Assembly: GCA_964020085.1 (NCBI GenBank)
Contig: OZ026606.1
Location: 25,205,193-25,269,192, forward strand
DNA from: Micromussa lordhowensis
Taxonomy: Eukaryota > Cnidaria > Anthozoa > Scleractinia > Lobophylliidae
Direction of reading: 5' to 3'
Length of the DNA stretch: 64,000 nucleotides
The position numbers and the translations under genes were made by a program. The notes under the pieces are model-generated. The model did no database searches, was not told the origin of the DNA, and saw only the letters and a program-made list of their open reading frames with translations. Below, piece after piece: positions 52,124 to 63,946 of this stretch (position 1 is the stretch's first letter; each line of letters begins with the position of its first letter).

Positions 52124-53800
52124 CTATTTCTTTTTTTGGACACCAATGAATTTTTCCGTCCTCAACAACTGTGATGAGCACTGCAGTAAACTCTGTAGCA
52201 GCAACAATTTCCCCTGAAGAGGCTCATAAATTTCAACATTGAAAGGATCCACTGGTTTACCAGTCCTCGCATCTATCCCAAACAACTTTTCATCTTGCTT
52301 CCAACATCTTTCAATCTCATTCATGCAGAACATAACATTGTCCTTTTGGCTTGACAGAGAAAATGAATTTTGATGGAGTATTTTTGGAATAGTTTGCAAG
52401 GCTTTACTCAGAATTTCCAAAACTAGCAACAAATATGAATCCGTTACACTTTTAGAAAAAGCCTTCAAACTGAAGCTCATGGCCAGTTCACAGGCACCAG
52501 CACCAGGTAGAAAAAGCAACTTTTTTCCATCTTCACTAAAGGACATCTTCAAACATTTCAAAGCATGATGAAGAGCAAGATTGCTCTGTTTACACAGTCC
52601 TTGTGCTGGCGAGCAAAGCAGTATGCTGTGCGGAAGAAATTTGCAATTCAGCGAGTCAAACTGAAGGTGGACAAGCTTGTGATGACCTACAGTATGAAGA
52701 CCACAAGAAATACCTTTCACCAAAAACAGTTCTGATAGACTATTACCATCAAAACTGTCAATGGCTAGCACACCTGCGCACTTGCAGATGTAGTCTGCAT
52801 ATTCCTGAGGCACCATGCTAACAACAGCTATCTCATGTTGTCTGCAGAAATGCAAGACAAGATCAGACACACTCTGTGATGACAGAATCAATCTAACATT
52901 TTGATCTTTAAACATGGCAATTAATTTTTGAACTTGGTTCCTTTTCCATTGGATGCTGGCATCAAAAGAAACATTACTTTTGATTCTAATTGATGAAGGT
53001 ATTTGAGGCTCTGAAGTGTCAAGACTACAGTTCATGACCACAAACATGAAGTCCTGCACGTTTGTTGGTACTCCTTCTTGTTCTGTAGCAAATCCACGAG
53101 GAATTAATATTCCAGATTTGACTTGAGATGACAAGGCAGGCAACCCGGGAACCTCTATGCAGATCTGAGGAAATTCATCGATCAGATGTAACAGTGAATC
53201 TTTCAGCGACATCACTGATGAATTCCAGGTCTTTGTCACCAATTCACAAAGAACTTCAGCAAAATGAGAAACCGCATTGATCGGAAATTTACCATTTAAT
53301 GTTGTGACAAAAAGTCTTACGATTCTTTGTTTTATTAACGAGAAATACTTGAGCTCAAGGTCCGTCTTCACTGCGATTTTGTCGAGAACAGGGACAAGAA
53401 GGACTTCCAGTGAAGATTCAAGTTCGTGAAAAGCTCGAGACAAAGCAACAATGGACTGCCTTTGGTGAGAGGGGATTTCCATTCCATTACCTTTTGCTCT
53501 GATTCCAGTAAGAACAACAACCTCTCTTAAAACTGTCGTTAAAAGTAGAAGAAATGAGGTTCCCCCATCTCCAGATATGCAACAATAGGAAATAATTTTG
53601 TCAACGATGGTTCGACCAATAAGATTGTCCAAATTCAGCGATTTCAAAATCACTGCACCATTGTTGGTTATGAGTGTATTTCCTGAAGATGAATTAAGCA
53701 TGACATCAAGTCCATTCGGTCCAAACGTTTCCTTTAAAATTCCTTCTAGAAATTCACAAACTTTCAATGCTTCCAGTGCAACCGACAGTGCAACCGCCAT
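52124..53800 (-). CDS. BBS10: BBS10-like chaperonin (Bardet-Biedl syndrome 10 protein)
   Basis: Single uninterrupted frame of 558 aa. I chose the ATG at 53800 because it sits in CAACATGGCGGTT and starts the conserved chaperonin helix (MAVALSVALEALKVCEFLEG). Group II chaperonin fold: TFGPNGLDVML (N-terminal), VILKSLNLDNLIGRTIVD, then the nucleotide-binding SGDGGTSFLLLL (~76-87). The later block FLPHSILLCSPAQGLCKQSN followed by LALHHALKCLK, and PGAGACELAMS near the C-terminus, match BBS10 more closely than MKKS/BBS6. The family helps assemble the BBSome with MKKS, BBS12 and CCT at the cilium base. It is shorter than human BBS10 (723 aa), lacking most of its long insert. Adjacent genes are not ciliary partners. 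MKKS is the alternative assignment. Confidence 0.88.
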   Translation of the reverse strand: MAVALSVALEALKVCEFLEGILKETFGPNGLDVMLNSSSGNTLITNNGAVILKSLNLDNLIGRTIVDKIISYCCISGDGGTSFLLLLTTVLREVVVLTGIRAKGNGMEIPSHQRQSIVALSRAFHELESSLEVLLVPVLDKIAVKTDLELKYFSLIKQRIVRLFVTTLNGKFPINAVSHFAEVLCELVTKTWNSSVMSLKDSLLHLIDEFPQICIEVPGLPALSSQVKSGILIPRGFATEQEGVPTNVQDFMFVVMNCSLDTSEPQIPSSIRIKSNVSFDASIQWKRNQVQKLIAMFKDQNVRLILSSQSVSDLVLHFCRQHEIAVVSMVPQEYADYICKCAGVLAIDSFDGNSLSELFLVKGISCGLHTVGHHKLVHLQFDSLNCKFLPHSILLCSPAQGLCKQSNLALHHALKCLKMSFSEDGKKLLFLPGAGACELAMSFSLKAFSKSVTDSYLLLVLEILSKALQTIPKILHQNSFSLSSQKDNVMFCMNEIERCWKQDEKLFGIDARTGKPVDPFNVEIYEPLQGKLLLLQSLLQCSSQLLRTEKFIGVQKKK

Positions 53801-54331
53801 GTTGAATTTGAGACGCCGATCTTGTAGCAGTTTTGACCAGCGTTCTTCCAAATTGCAAGCTCCCGGATTAGATACAAGATGGCCGCCTTTTGTTGAAAAA
53901 CGCGCGAGGTCTCCTTTGAAAACATCAATAACATTACCCGGTGATGCGAAGAGATAGCCTCATGAGTGTCATCGTTACAGCAGGCTGCAGTCTAACTCCT
54001 TCCTGTTGTATTTGTAAATTAGGATAAACTACGCTGATGAACTAAAATACAGCAATACGGACTGGAACGATATAAACTTGTGGTCGGGGCTCGAATTACG
54101 CTGAATTACGTCATATGAGCCATTGCGCGTCAAACTAGATTGTTCCAAATCACTCATAAGCCTGCTAGTATTTGCCCTGGTGGAAAAGATATTTGTTTAT
54201 CACGAAATACTGACTGCACTTAAATGTGGGAATTGGAGGCGGATATTCAGTGTAGAATATGATACGATCATTTGTTCTCCTTGTGTGGTAACCTAATCTG
54301 CCAAAGAGTTGGTTCAATCCTCTCTCATGAC
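53801..54331. promoter_or_regulatory. Bidirectional promoter between BBS10-like and RUN-domain genes
   Basis: The two start codons diverge across 531 bp. AAGATGGCCGCC at 53876-53887 is a close YY1-type site, and TTACGTCA at 54106 resembles a CRE/ATF site. The BBS10 ATG lies in CAACATGGCGGT, close to the TISU element of short-leader transcripts. No TATA box is evident. Function is inferred from motif and layout. Confidence 0.5.
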
Positions 54332-57300
54332 ATGCACGACCAACACATAGATCGAGACGAACTCTTTCGAAATATTTCTTCTGCTGTTGAAAAGGTAAGG
54401 ATTTATCTGTATTTTGTTAGAAGACAAGGTAATTAAATGAGAATATCTTCAAAGATAAATTCATACACAGTTTCATTTGAAGAAGGTATTGATTGTTGTT
54501 ATTATAATTTTGAAAAAGTGGCGTGAATGACAGCGAGTGTCTTTGATAAATAGAATGTTCTGCAAAAGCCTTGATCAAGAAGAGTTGGTTGAAATCTTTA
54601 GCGATTGTCATCGATTTCTAATGACAATCAATGGCCTTGTTGGTATAGATTGCAAATTTTAAGTAAGCTTATAGGAAACTGACTGAACATTATTTCAGTT
54701 CTTAGTATTCAAACAGGTTATTATTATAAATTTTCAAGCCACCTAAGTGTGAGGAGGTATAAAGTATCCAGAAATTTTTTTCCCTTAGATCCAAGCTCAT
54801 GTTGCTAAAGGATCAGATGTTATCTGGAACTGCAGTGCGGTGGACAAACTATGCTTTTGTATGGAAGACATTTTTAACCATGGACTCAAGGAAGGGTTGG
54901 TATATGCCCGTACTGACCTTGTATTTTATATAAAAATCATACAATGTTACTTTGCACTCAACTTTTAATAATCAGAATCAAAAGTATGGAAATATTAAGA
55001 AAAAGAACTTGAGGTAAATCTAACAAGAAAATAGCAGTTTAGCTGCATGTTCATACATGTTTAATGCATGATTGTCACGATGCTTACTGTGCAGGGCTTC
55101 TCAAATTACAGTGTATGTGATGGTGCAATTTGGTAGAATCAACCTTAAATCACAACAAATCACATAAGTCACAAAAAATTCCAAAATTCATACAAAATTG
55201 CAGAATTTGAGGGAAAAAAGAGGACGTTTTCGCTTTACCTTAAATTCTCCAACAATTTAAACGTCACAGGTATTTCAAAGTTTTTTACCTTTCAAAAGAC
55301 CTTGGAAACCTTCTGCAAGCATTTGTTTGACAATCAAACAAACAAACAGGAGTTCTACATGTATGTATAGTCTTTCACGTCAGAGACCTGGTGCCAGTTT
55401 TCAGTATTACACGTTTGTTCACTGGCACAGGTTAAATAATCCTTTCCCGTATATGGACCAATCGTAATGAAGATGTCATTTGATTCCCCATATTTTCGTA
55501 AGTATCAGCATGAACTGCTTGATAGTCTCTTGAAAGATATAGTTATTTTTGTTTAACTTGAATCAGGCATCCTCATGGATTCGCTGTATTGAAGGGCTAA
55601 CGCTCAAAACATCAACTTTTGAATCGCTTTACAGTGGCCAATTTACATTATCAACTCAGTTGATAAAACCAAATTATCTTGTAATACTCCCCAACGACGC
55701 AGCTCACCACAAATACTCTCCCCTATCATCCTGGATAAGTTTATTTTTAAATTACTGGTTGCTTCATCACAGGTGAAAAAATGATACCACCTTCCTTTAA
55801 ATATTACTTTTAATACTGATGAAATTAATAATATTAATAATTACTAGTAATAGTTCTCACTAAAGCTGTCCCCACTTTTCTATATTATGGAGTGTAGAAT
55901 ATCTTCTGAGGTGAAAGTTTGTACAGGGAATGACTGTTTATGTTCCAAACTTTTTTTGTTATCTGACAGGCTTGGTTATTTTGAATAAGTCTAGAAAGCG
56001 CAAGCTGACAGGTTTTTTTACAGATCTTGAGCATTTGTTAAAAAGAAGTTCTGTCAGTGTGAATTCATTTCTCACAGTCAAATTTGATAAATGGGGAAAA
56101 ACCAAACATGATGCAACTTCTGAAAAGCTGTCAACTGCACAGGAATAAATATGAAAGGTGTTTAGTACAGAATTCAGTACAGACAGATACTTAGAGTTTA
56201 ATTCCCATCATGACAGTTAACACAAGGTCAGCACAGCATCAACTCTTTTGCACAGAGCCCTAAATCTACCCAACCCCTCTGAAGGAAAAAAGAGGGAACT
56301 TAATAATATGTTCATGCAGCTCTGGGGTCAAATGTTTATCCATCTAAGTTGATCAAAAACATACAGGCTAAAAAAACGCGATCCTCAACAACAAATGTAT
56401 CCCCAGAGGGGATGGTTGAACCAACCGAGTCACGCAAGTCTTTTGCTTCTCTTCTCTACATCAAAGGAGTAACTGAACCTTGGCATGTGTCCTCAAAAAA
56501 CATGAGGTCACAGTTGTAAAAAACCATTTACCACTCTACGACAACAGTTCCCAGCTCTGAAATTTCGACCTTTGATGGAATCGCAGACCAACGTCGTGTA
56601 TAAATTCCCTGTACAAATTGTTTGTGGTGTTATGTTGGGGAAACTGACAGAGCTTTCAGTACCCGGAAAAAGAACATTTGAGAAACACCAAAACTGCAGC
56701 CAAGGGTTCTAGAATTGCTTATCACGTCTGGTCCAAAAACCATGCCATTGATTTTGAAAACGCATCAATTATTGACAAAGGCCCTTTTAGAACCAGAAAT
56801 ACATTAGAAGCATGGCATACCAGATTGACACCTAACGCAGATAACAGTTCTTGCCCGTTACCTTGGCAATACAACATTCTTTTTAACAAACATTCATAAT
56901 TATTTACATTTCTATTATTTTGCAATTCACGGTTTTATTCAAATTTTCTCATCGCTTTCTTATCATTCATTTTACCCATTGAAGACTGCAGTACGGGCAG
57001 TCGAAAGCTGATAGTTTTTAATTTTTTTAGCCAGAGATGGCTTTTAAATTTCAACTATAAAAAAACACTGTTGTGCACATTACATAAAACACAACCACAA
57101 TATTGAGCGCATTAGCATTAATTTAAAATTCCTGTGAAGTATCAGGGCTTTTTGTAAGACGTGTTACAAATATAGACAGGTAAGTGGTTGTGCATGTGTG
57201 AGCCAGAAATGACATTTGCTATTTGATTTTTGCAAATTCTCATGCCTGATTGAAAAATGTGAGTGGTTGCAGCTTTGCTTGATGTAATTTCCAAAAATAT

Positions 57301-60300
57301 GTAAACTCAAACTGATGTAAGAAATGAAAACTATGTGTAAATGACGACACTTCCTTCTTCAAATAGAAAGCACTGGGAGCAAGGTCGTGATTAGCAATAC
57401 ACATCCTGAGAGTGGGACTGGGAAATGTCAGGGCTGTTTATGTCCAATTTGGCACTTATCACCATGGTATCATGTGCTTACAATACATTGTAAATAGGAA
57501 ATTAAGTCAGCTGTCAAAAGCTATGCAACCAAATGGATAATTAAGATTTAAACAAAGACAATCTGTATAACATATATTGTGTTTACTTATATGATGGTAT
57601 ACTTTACATAAGTGACCCATACACGTTCATTTGGATCTTGTCAGAACAGCATAGATACAGTCAGTGTTCAGGTGGCGGCCAACCAATAATGTTCAAACTT
57701 CCACCATGGTATTGATCACGTGTTTTGTGTGACAAATTGTTTTCTCCTTCCACTGCAAAATCCAAAATTTCATTGTACAAAGAATTCTGCATCTACGTCT
57801 ACACTTTCACTTGGCAAAGGTTGCTCATAACGTTGAATGAAAATAAACAAGTTGATCAACAAATTCAAAGGATAGGAAATTCACAACCTCGTTCCCAGGC
57901 TCTCTCTCCTCTGCCTCCCTTTGTCATTGGGAGAAAGACCCTGGTTGCGGCTGGTCACGTGACCACCTGTGACACAAACTTTTTCACCAGGGTGGAGTCA
58001 ACAAATAATTTTTGTTGATATCAACTGAAGCGAAAGAAAGGCGATCACTGGTCGCTATATTAAACTACACACTGGCAAATACACCTTTGAAATTCTTCAG
58101 TCCTATTCTAAGCTTCATACAGGACAAACGAAATATATTTGTATGTATCCAGCGTATTGAAGTATCACTCTTTATTTCAATTCCAGCCGGTCGAATTAAG
58201 CGTAAACTCATTCATAGCATGTTGCCTGAATTAACCTCATGGCACATTGTTCGCTATATAAAACCATGTTTTATTTACTATTTTGCAAAACATAATTCTT
58301 GACTATGTCAAGGAATCGTGTTTAAACATCTGCCTAAATATAAACTTACATAAACCTGATGCAGATGAAATATAAGCGCGGGCTTAAGTCAACAAAACTG
58401 CAAATCATTTTGCATTACGTTTAACCAAATGTAAGTCAGCTCGGCTAATCGGCCATGTGACAGAATTACTCTTTAAATCCAAATTACCACACAAAGAAGA
58501 AAATAAATTACCTCCGAACGCAAAGATTCAAGAGACTGATCCACTGGTCTCACTTCACTCTCACGTTTTACATGTGATAACCGTCGGAAATTTTGTGCCC
58601 CATTCGGCTGCCGAATTTCTTTGTGAACGAAAGTCTTCTATATTTTGAAGACAGCAGAAATAGTGTTGCCTCCTTCATCGGCAAAATCCAACTTCGAACC
58701 CGATAGAGCGGGTAGTTTTTTTTAGCGACTGCTCGAGGTTTTGAAACCCACAAAGTTTGCCACAGCAACAATCAAAGTACTCTGCCACCCCTCACGCCCA
58801 ACAGATTTTTTTTACCACCCAGATTCTGGGTGGTCACGTGACCAGCCGCAACCAGGGTCTTTCTCCCAACGACAAAGGAAGGCAGAGGAGAGAGAGCCTG
58901 GGAACGAGATTGGAAAATTCACACGACTAGCTACTGTAAGAGCTCTTTGTTCTACTGGCAGAACATACAAGTCTCCGAGATCCAGGAAAAAGGATTTTCT
59001 TAAGTAACAAGGTTTTATTTTTCTTGCAGGCTGCTTAGCTGGGCTTCCAACAATCAAGCCTCATTTTGGTCTCTGGCAAACAAAATTACTTGTAAAAAGG
59101 ATCTTGAAGATATCAAAAGGTACGGGTATTACTAGATTAGGGTCAAATCTATGGAATTCTCTGAATAATGCCGCACGAGAGCTCCCTCGTAAGAGTTTTA
59201 AAACAGAAATCGACAGTATGCTTCTGTCTTTTCTGGCTTCTGAGGATATTTACATTGAATCGCCTTCTATAGTTCAGAAACTTATATCAACTTTTCCACA
59301 ATGACGGTTAATTCTGCGGTTATTTTGATGTGTTAAAGTTGCAATGATGGCGGTTATTCATTTATTTACTTAAATTATTACTATTTTATTCCTTTTTTTG
59401 CACTTACTCTTTAATGTTATCTCATATATTTTTCAAGCGATGTATTATATTACTTTTCTTCTTGTTATGTTAATACTTTAAGGGCTACTTTTCAATTATT
59501 TTTTTTTCATACCTTGTTCAAATTTGACAGGCTGTAATGTAAACCTATTTTCTCCGGTCACTTCCCGCCTCGACTAGCCAATGCTATTTGCAGGAAGCAA
59601 CCATTTTGTATTTTTCTTTTGTCAAATAGTAAATAAAGTTGAAGTACTGTATTACAATTAGCCTCAGATTGTGCAGTAAGTTATGTTGTATTATAAAGTG
59701 TAGCTATCGTCCACCTTCCAATTTTGAAAAGGTCTCTGGATCTTGTTATTCATTTTGATTTAGATTCACACGATACTTCTGTATACTGACACATGGACTT
59801 TATGTTGGTTATCTCTGAAAAACAGAAATTGCCTTGAATACAAGATTGCCCAGTCACAACTAAGTACAGGCAGCCAATGTTTGGTCCATTATGGCAAATA
59901 AACTGGCCGCTGTGATATGTGTAACCATTAATCAGTTAAAAAAATTATTCTTGTTCAGGCTGCCAATAAAAAGTGATCAAGAAAGATGCTTGGCTTGGAT
60001 TAGACAAGGACTAAAGGAAAACACACTTGCTAGTTACCTGAATGTCATCACCCAAGATGAAAAGCTCCTAAGGTATTTTTTCTAAAATTATATAATTATG
60101 TATATATTTCTTTAAATACAAACTAAGATAGGAACTATAGTTACTCGAGTTTCACGCTTAAAGTAATCATCAGACTGATGATCTACAGTGTGTTTCACTC
60201 TGCATGTATTTGTATCGACCACTCCTACATTGTGTGAAGCCTCACACAAGCGCTCACTGGTATATATTCATATTAAGATGTGTGCAGCTGCTATTAGATA

Positions 60301-61130
60301 TCAAAGATTAAGACTTAAATCAACCTCACCATTTGTCTCCAAGGAAACATGTTTTTATATTGAAAAAATTTCCCTTTAGCGTTTTGTTGATTTTTTTTTT
60401 TTTCATTTCACTGCAAAATACTGAATTTGAAATGCAATACCTGGAGGAAAAACATATTTCTAATTTAAATTTGAAGTCTTGTCCAAATCAAAGTTTTTTC
60501 GGCTGTCATCTTTATATTTTTATGATTCAGTAAGGTATTCTAGCTTTTTAAAGAAAAGTAGTACTGCTACAGTTTTTTCATATTCAAGTATCAAGGATTA
60601 TGCTAAAAGTTATTCATTGAAGCTCCAGACATCTATGACATGTTTGTCTTCTTGGATTTGGATTCACATGCGATTGAGCTTGAAATCACAAAAATAAAAA
60701 CAGAACTAAAAATATTCTGCTTGTTCATTGCAGAGAATTCTACCACTCCCATGCATTTCTGTGTGGCAGAGAGAATGCAGATCAAGTCACAGCTTTGATA
60801 ACATATGGAATATCACACTTGGATTTTGATATGTAAGTCCCTTGCCTATTTTATCAGTGTGTGTGATTATTTTTAAACCATGCAATTGTTTTAAGACTCT
60901 TTTCATCATTCTTTTGAGGCCTCATACCTGGTGAGTAGTGACTACACTCAAATTTGTGGATTAAAACCGAATATGTCGCCATTGTAATCTCTCAGTTGGT
61001 ATTTTCACATGTTGTTTACTATGACGTACAAGACAGTCATTGAAACCCTTGTGTGTGAACTCTAAAATGAAATAAGCTATTGAACGAGCAGTATTTTAAT
61101 GTGGTACTTAACAATTATTCAACAAGTGCA

Positions 61131-61161
<31 letters not shown>

Positions 61162-63946
61162 TGCGTGTAGTGCAGAGTTGGCTATAATCACCTCATATCC
61201 AACAAACGCAAGTGGAATAATTGTTTTATTAAAAACAACCACCAATTTTTGCTAAAATATTGCACGTTTTATTTCGCAAAATCCTCTCTTGGACCGCCAT
61301 TGTTTCTCTCCGCGGAAAAAAGTTTCAGAATTTCAGCTGCTGTGCTGACGCGTACACTTACCATACTTGTAGGACATGGTATATGGCTCATATACCATGG
61401 CCACTAAGCCAATCAAATTCCTTAAATTGCATTATACAATGACCCGGTTTTTAATAAGTCTTATTATGCCACACAAGGTGGGTCCAACTTTTAAATGTGT
61501 GAAGGAACTGTAAGTCAGTAACTGGGTTTATAAATTTTTTATTTGATTTTTATTACTATTAGCAGGGCCTCAATCGATACCTCCCTCTCCCCCCTAGGTG
61601 GGGGTAGTCCCTATAATGTCCTATACCAAGAGGCTCCGCCCGAAATGGTAGGGATTTCATAACTTGAGGTACATGTACATGAAAGGGTAGTGCAATCTAC
61701 CATTTAAATTCAACGTCGACATGAACTGAATAAAAAAAACTTGTCTTTCTGGTTAACATCTCTTCTAATAATGCTTGACGTTCTCCTGTAATAGTACTCA
61801 TTCCAAGGGTCTAGAAAAGGGATACAGTGTTCTTAGGTAGGTATGTGAAAGGGGTAGCTCTTTTCAATAAACACTAACTAACTTGTGCATGACCATTGAA
61901 ATGAAAGCTATTAAGGAGCACATTCATGTGGCATTTTGTTGTATTTATTCACTATAGTGGAGTGTTTGATTTTGATGTTGATCATTTACTTCTTTGTAGT
62001 TCTTTGACAAGCAATTCCCGAAGACACACTGAAGCTGAAGCACAACCGGTCATCGTTGGTGCAGGTATTTCAACCATTAGTAGCATTGGTTGTGTGTTCA
62101 GGTCAAGGATTGGGTTCCATTCATTTATTACAGCTACATAGATCTTTGGTGTTTTCATCATTGTAGAAGACCTTGGAGCTTAATCATTAGGCAATAAATG
62201 ACTAACATTATGGATGTTCTGTTCCTCAACAAGACAATTACTCTCACAGTACTAGCATTCTAGTAGAAAAAGCTGACAAAAGCTGTGATGGATTTTCTTT
62301 TCATTCAGTAGTAATACTCCTTAATGCTTCATGTTATGATGCCTAAGTGTGATAGCCTAAGTGTGATTTAAGCTTTTTCTCTTCAGCGTTGGTCAGGTAT
62401 TACAATGATATCCCCATCAGGGTACCTATCCATCGTTAAATGTTTGTCACATAGATTCAGACCATCTCAGTATTGTTATTGCTTTAACATGTTTGTTGAT
62501 TCGTGCCACTCTCTCGTATTTGGTCTACGTTCCTCCCCAAGAGGAGTTGTAGGAGCCCAGGCTCCTATCCTGAACAGCAGCTGGTACTCCAGTCTCGTGT
62601 GGAGATTACAAAACCTTCTGAAGATTCCCAATTTAATAATAACTTGCTTGTTAATTTTTTTTTCATAAGCCAATATAACACACCTACCTGAAAGATCAAG
62701 CGTAGTTAATGGTTATGGGTCACCCTCAAACAGCTGGAATGGACGCGAACCCTCTTCTCATTGGTACAGCCATGAAACTGGAAGTTTGAAAATTGAAGAA
62801 AGTGGAAAGAAAAAGAAGAAAAGGAAGAAGGCAGGGGTAGCAATGATTGCCGAGAGCGCGGATGTTGAGGAATCACATTACATTGAGAAAGTTATTCAAA
62901 TGCACAGAGACTTAGATTTGGAGACTTCTGATAAAGAAACTAATACAACCGTTAACATAACTGAAGATGATCAAAGTTCTGAAAAAAGTAAAACTACTGA
63001 CAACGATTTAACAAGTGAGGGAGAAACAAGCTCTGTAACCTCTTTAACAATGGAATTACCAGTGACAGAAACATTACTGCAGAAAGGTATGACAGACGAA
63101 GTTCAGCTGTCTTCAAGTGTTATTTCTGATGCTGAGCCAACCTTATCGAGTGTTATGTCTGAAGAAATAACAGTAAATGGGACTACTCCACATGAAGAGA
63201 GAGGTCTTCATCATAAGGAAGAAATTTTAAATGTAGTTGAAGGAAGAAACAAAGAAAGTGACTTGATGACGGAAGGGCTGGGTTCTAAGTTTAAGTCTGA
63301 TGGCAATACTGTATGCGAACAGTCATCTGTCTATGAATCGAATCTCATCGAAGATACGTGCACACAAATGGTAGAATGCCAACTGCCATCTCAAAATCCT
63401 TTTGAAAGTTTAGTGGATGACGAAAATGATCCTTCTAATAAAGTAGTAGAAGAAGAAACTGTTGCTAATGAGACTGAAACTACAGAACACTTTGCTGCCT
63501 TGGCCGCTTTCGAATGTGGTACACAAAAACAAGTTGACAGTATGTGGCAAATTGAAAAAGAGAGAGCATTGTCTAATACAAGTTACGAAGGTGAAGACTT
63601 GAACATTATTCCTGGAATTCACAAAAATACTGACAGACATTCACTAAGTGAAAGTTCTGGGAGCTTTAATGGATCAGGTTCTTTTCCGCTTGGTTCACAA
63701 AGAAGTAGCAGAAACAATACTATGGATTCAATTTATCGAACTTCAACATTTGGGAGTTCTGCAGCATCTGACTCTTGGCTAAACAGAAGTAGCTCGTCAA
63801 GTAGAAAAAGCTCTAAACCTGATGTGGGGTTCAATGTTGGCTCCCCTGGTAGTGAGTTAAGTGAGTACGAGATGTTTGATGAATTGCTTGGATTAGAAGA
63901 GGACCATTTCTCTCCTCCTGAGGTACACACATTTGGTTTTGATTGA
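54332..63946 (+). CDS. RUN-domain protein, PLEKHM1/PLEKHM2 (SKIP)-like, possibly incomplete at 3' end
   Basis: Seven exons: 54332-54394, 54789-54895, 59030-59119, 59959-60072, 60734-60832, 62000-62064 and 62670 onward, all GT-AG and in phase. Exons 1-6 encode a RUN domain (~10-165): ELFRNISSAVEKIQAHV, FCMEDIFNHGLKE, NNQASFWSLANK, RCLAWIRQGLKENTLASYL and LLREFYHSHAFLCGRE. This resembles PLEKHM1/PLEKHM2, adaptors linking lysosomes to Arl8 and kinesin or Rab7. Exon 7 is acidic and Ser/Thr-rich after a Lys cluster (KKKKKRKKAG), as in the SKIP middle region. Read through, it stops at 63946 (604 aa), but CCTGAG|GTACAC at 63922 is a phase-0 donor, so PH domains may lie beyond the window. Which paralogue it is cannot be settled without the C-terminus. 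Confidence 0.8.
55587..55712 (+). repeat. Diverged copy of the hammerhead-like repeat terminus
   Basis: GAAGGGCTAACGCTCAAAAC and the following CAGTGGCCAATTTACATTAT..GTTGATAAAACCAAATTATC match one arm of 4228-4419. The GAAAC box has become CAAAAC, so the core is broken. Single copy, not paired. In intron 2 of the RUN gene. Confidence 0.65.
56470..57015 (+). mobile_element. Penelope-like element 3' fragment (GIY-YIG end)
   Basis: With frameshifts it reads FRPLMESQTNVVYKFP, CYVGETDRAFS, RTFEKHQNC and then the intact end IAYHVWSKNHAIDFENASII, PFRTRNTLEAWHTRLTPNAD and PLPWQYNILF, a typical GIY-YIG-containing PLE C-terminus. It is followed by a hammerhead-like motif at 56978-57012 (TGAAGA, stem CTGC/GCAG, TCGAAAG). 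A third PLE lineage in this window. Lies in intron 2 of the RUN gene. Confidence 0.8.
57884..58912. mobile_element. Mutator-like non-autonomous element with ~85-bp TIRs
   Basis: Left end CAACCTCGTTCCCAGGCTCTC..GACCCTGGTTGCGGCTGGTCACGTGACCACC; the right end is its inverse, ending GGGAACGAGATTG. The 9-bp flanks GGAAATTCA (57875-57883) and GAAAATTCA (58913-58921) differ at one base. 1,029 bp; the interior has no recognised protein. Same family as 48320-48414. Confidence 0.82.
61111..61225. mobile_element. Foldback MITE in RUN-gene intron
   Basis: AACAATTATTCAACAAGTGC at the left is mirrored by GCAAGTGGAATAATTGTT at the right; GTTGGATATGAGATGAT is mirrored by CACCTCATATCCAAC. Related in its outer motif to 7711-7773. 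Confidence 0.65.

Noticed and set aside
53801..53851. N-terminal extension of BBS10-like protein
   Set aside because: Begins with TTG; the ATG at 53800 fits a start-site consensus and the family N-terminus.
62389..62428. Candidate small exon in the RUN gene (after TTCAG, before GTACCT)
   Set aside because: Its end phase does not fit the next exon, whereas exon 6 joins exon 7 at 62670 directly in phase.
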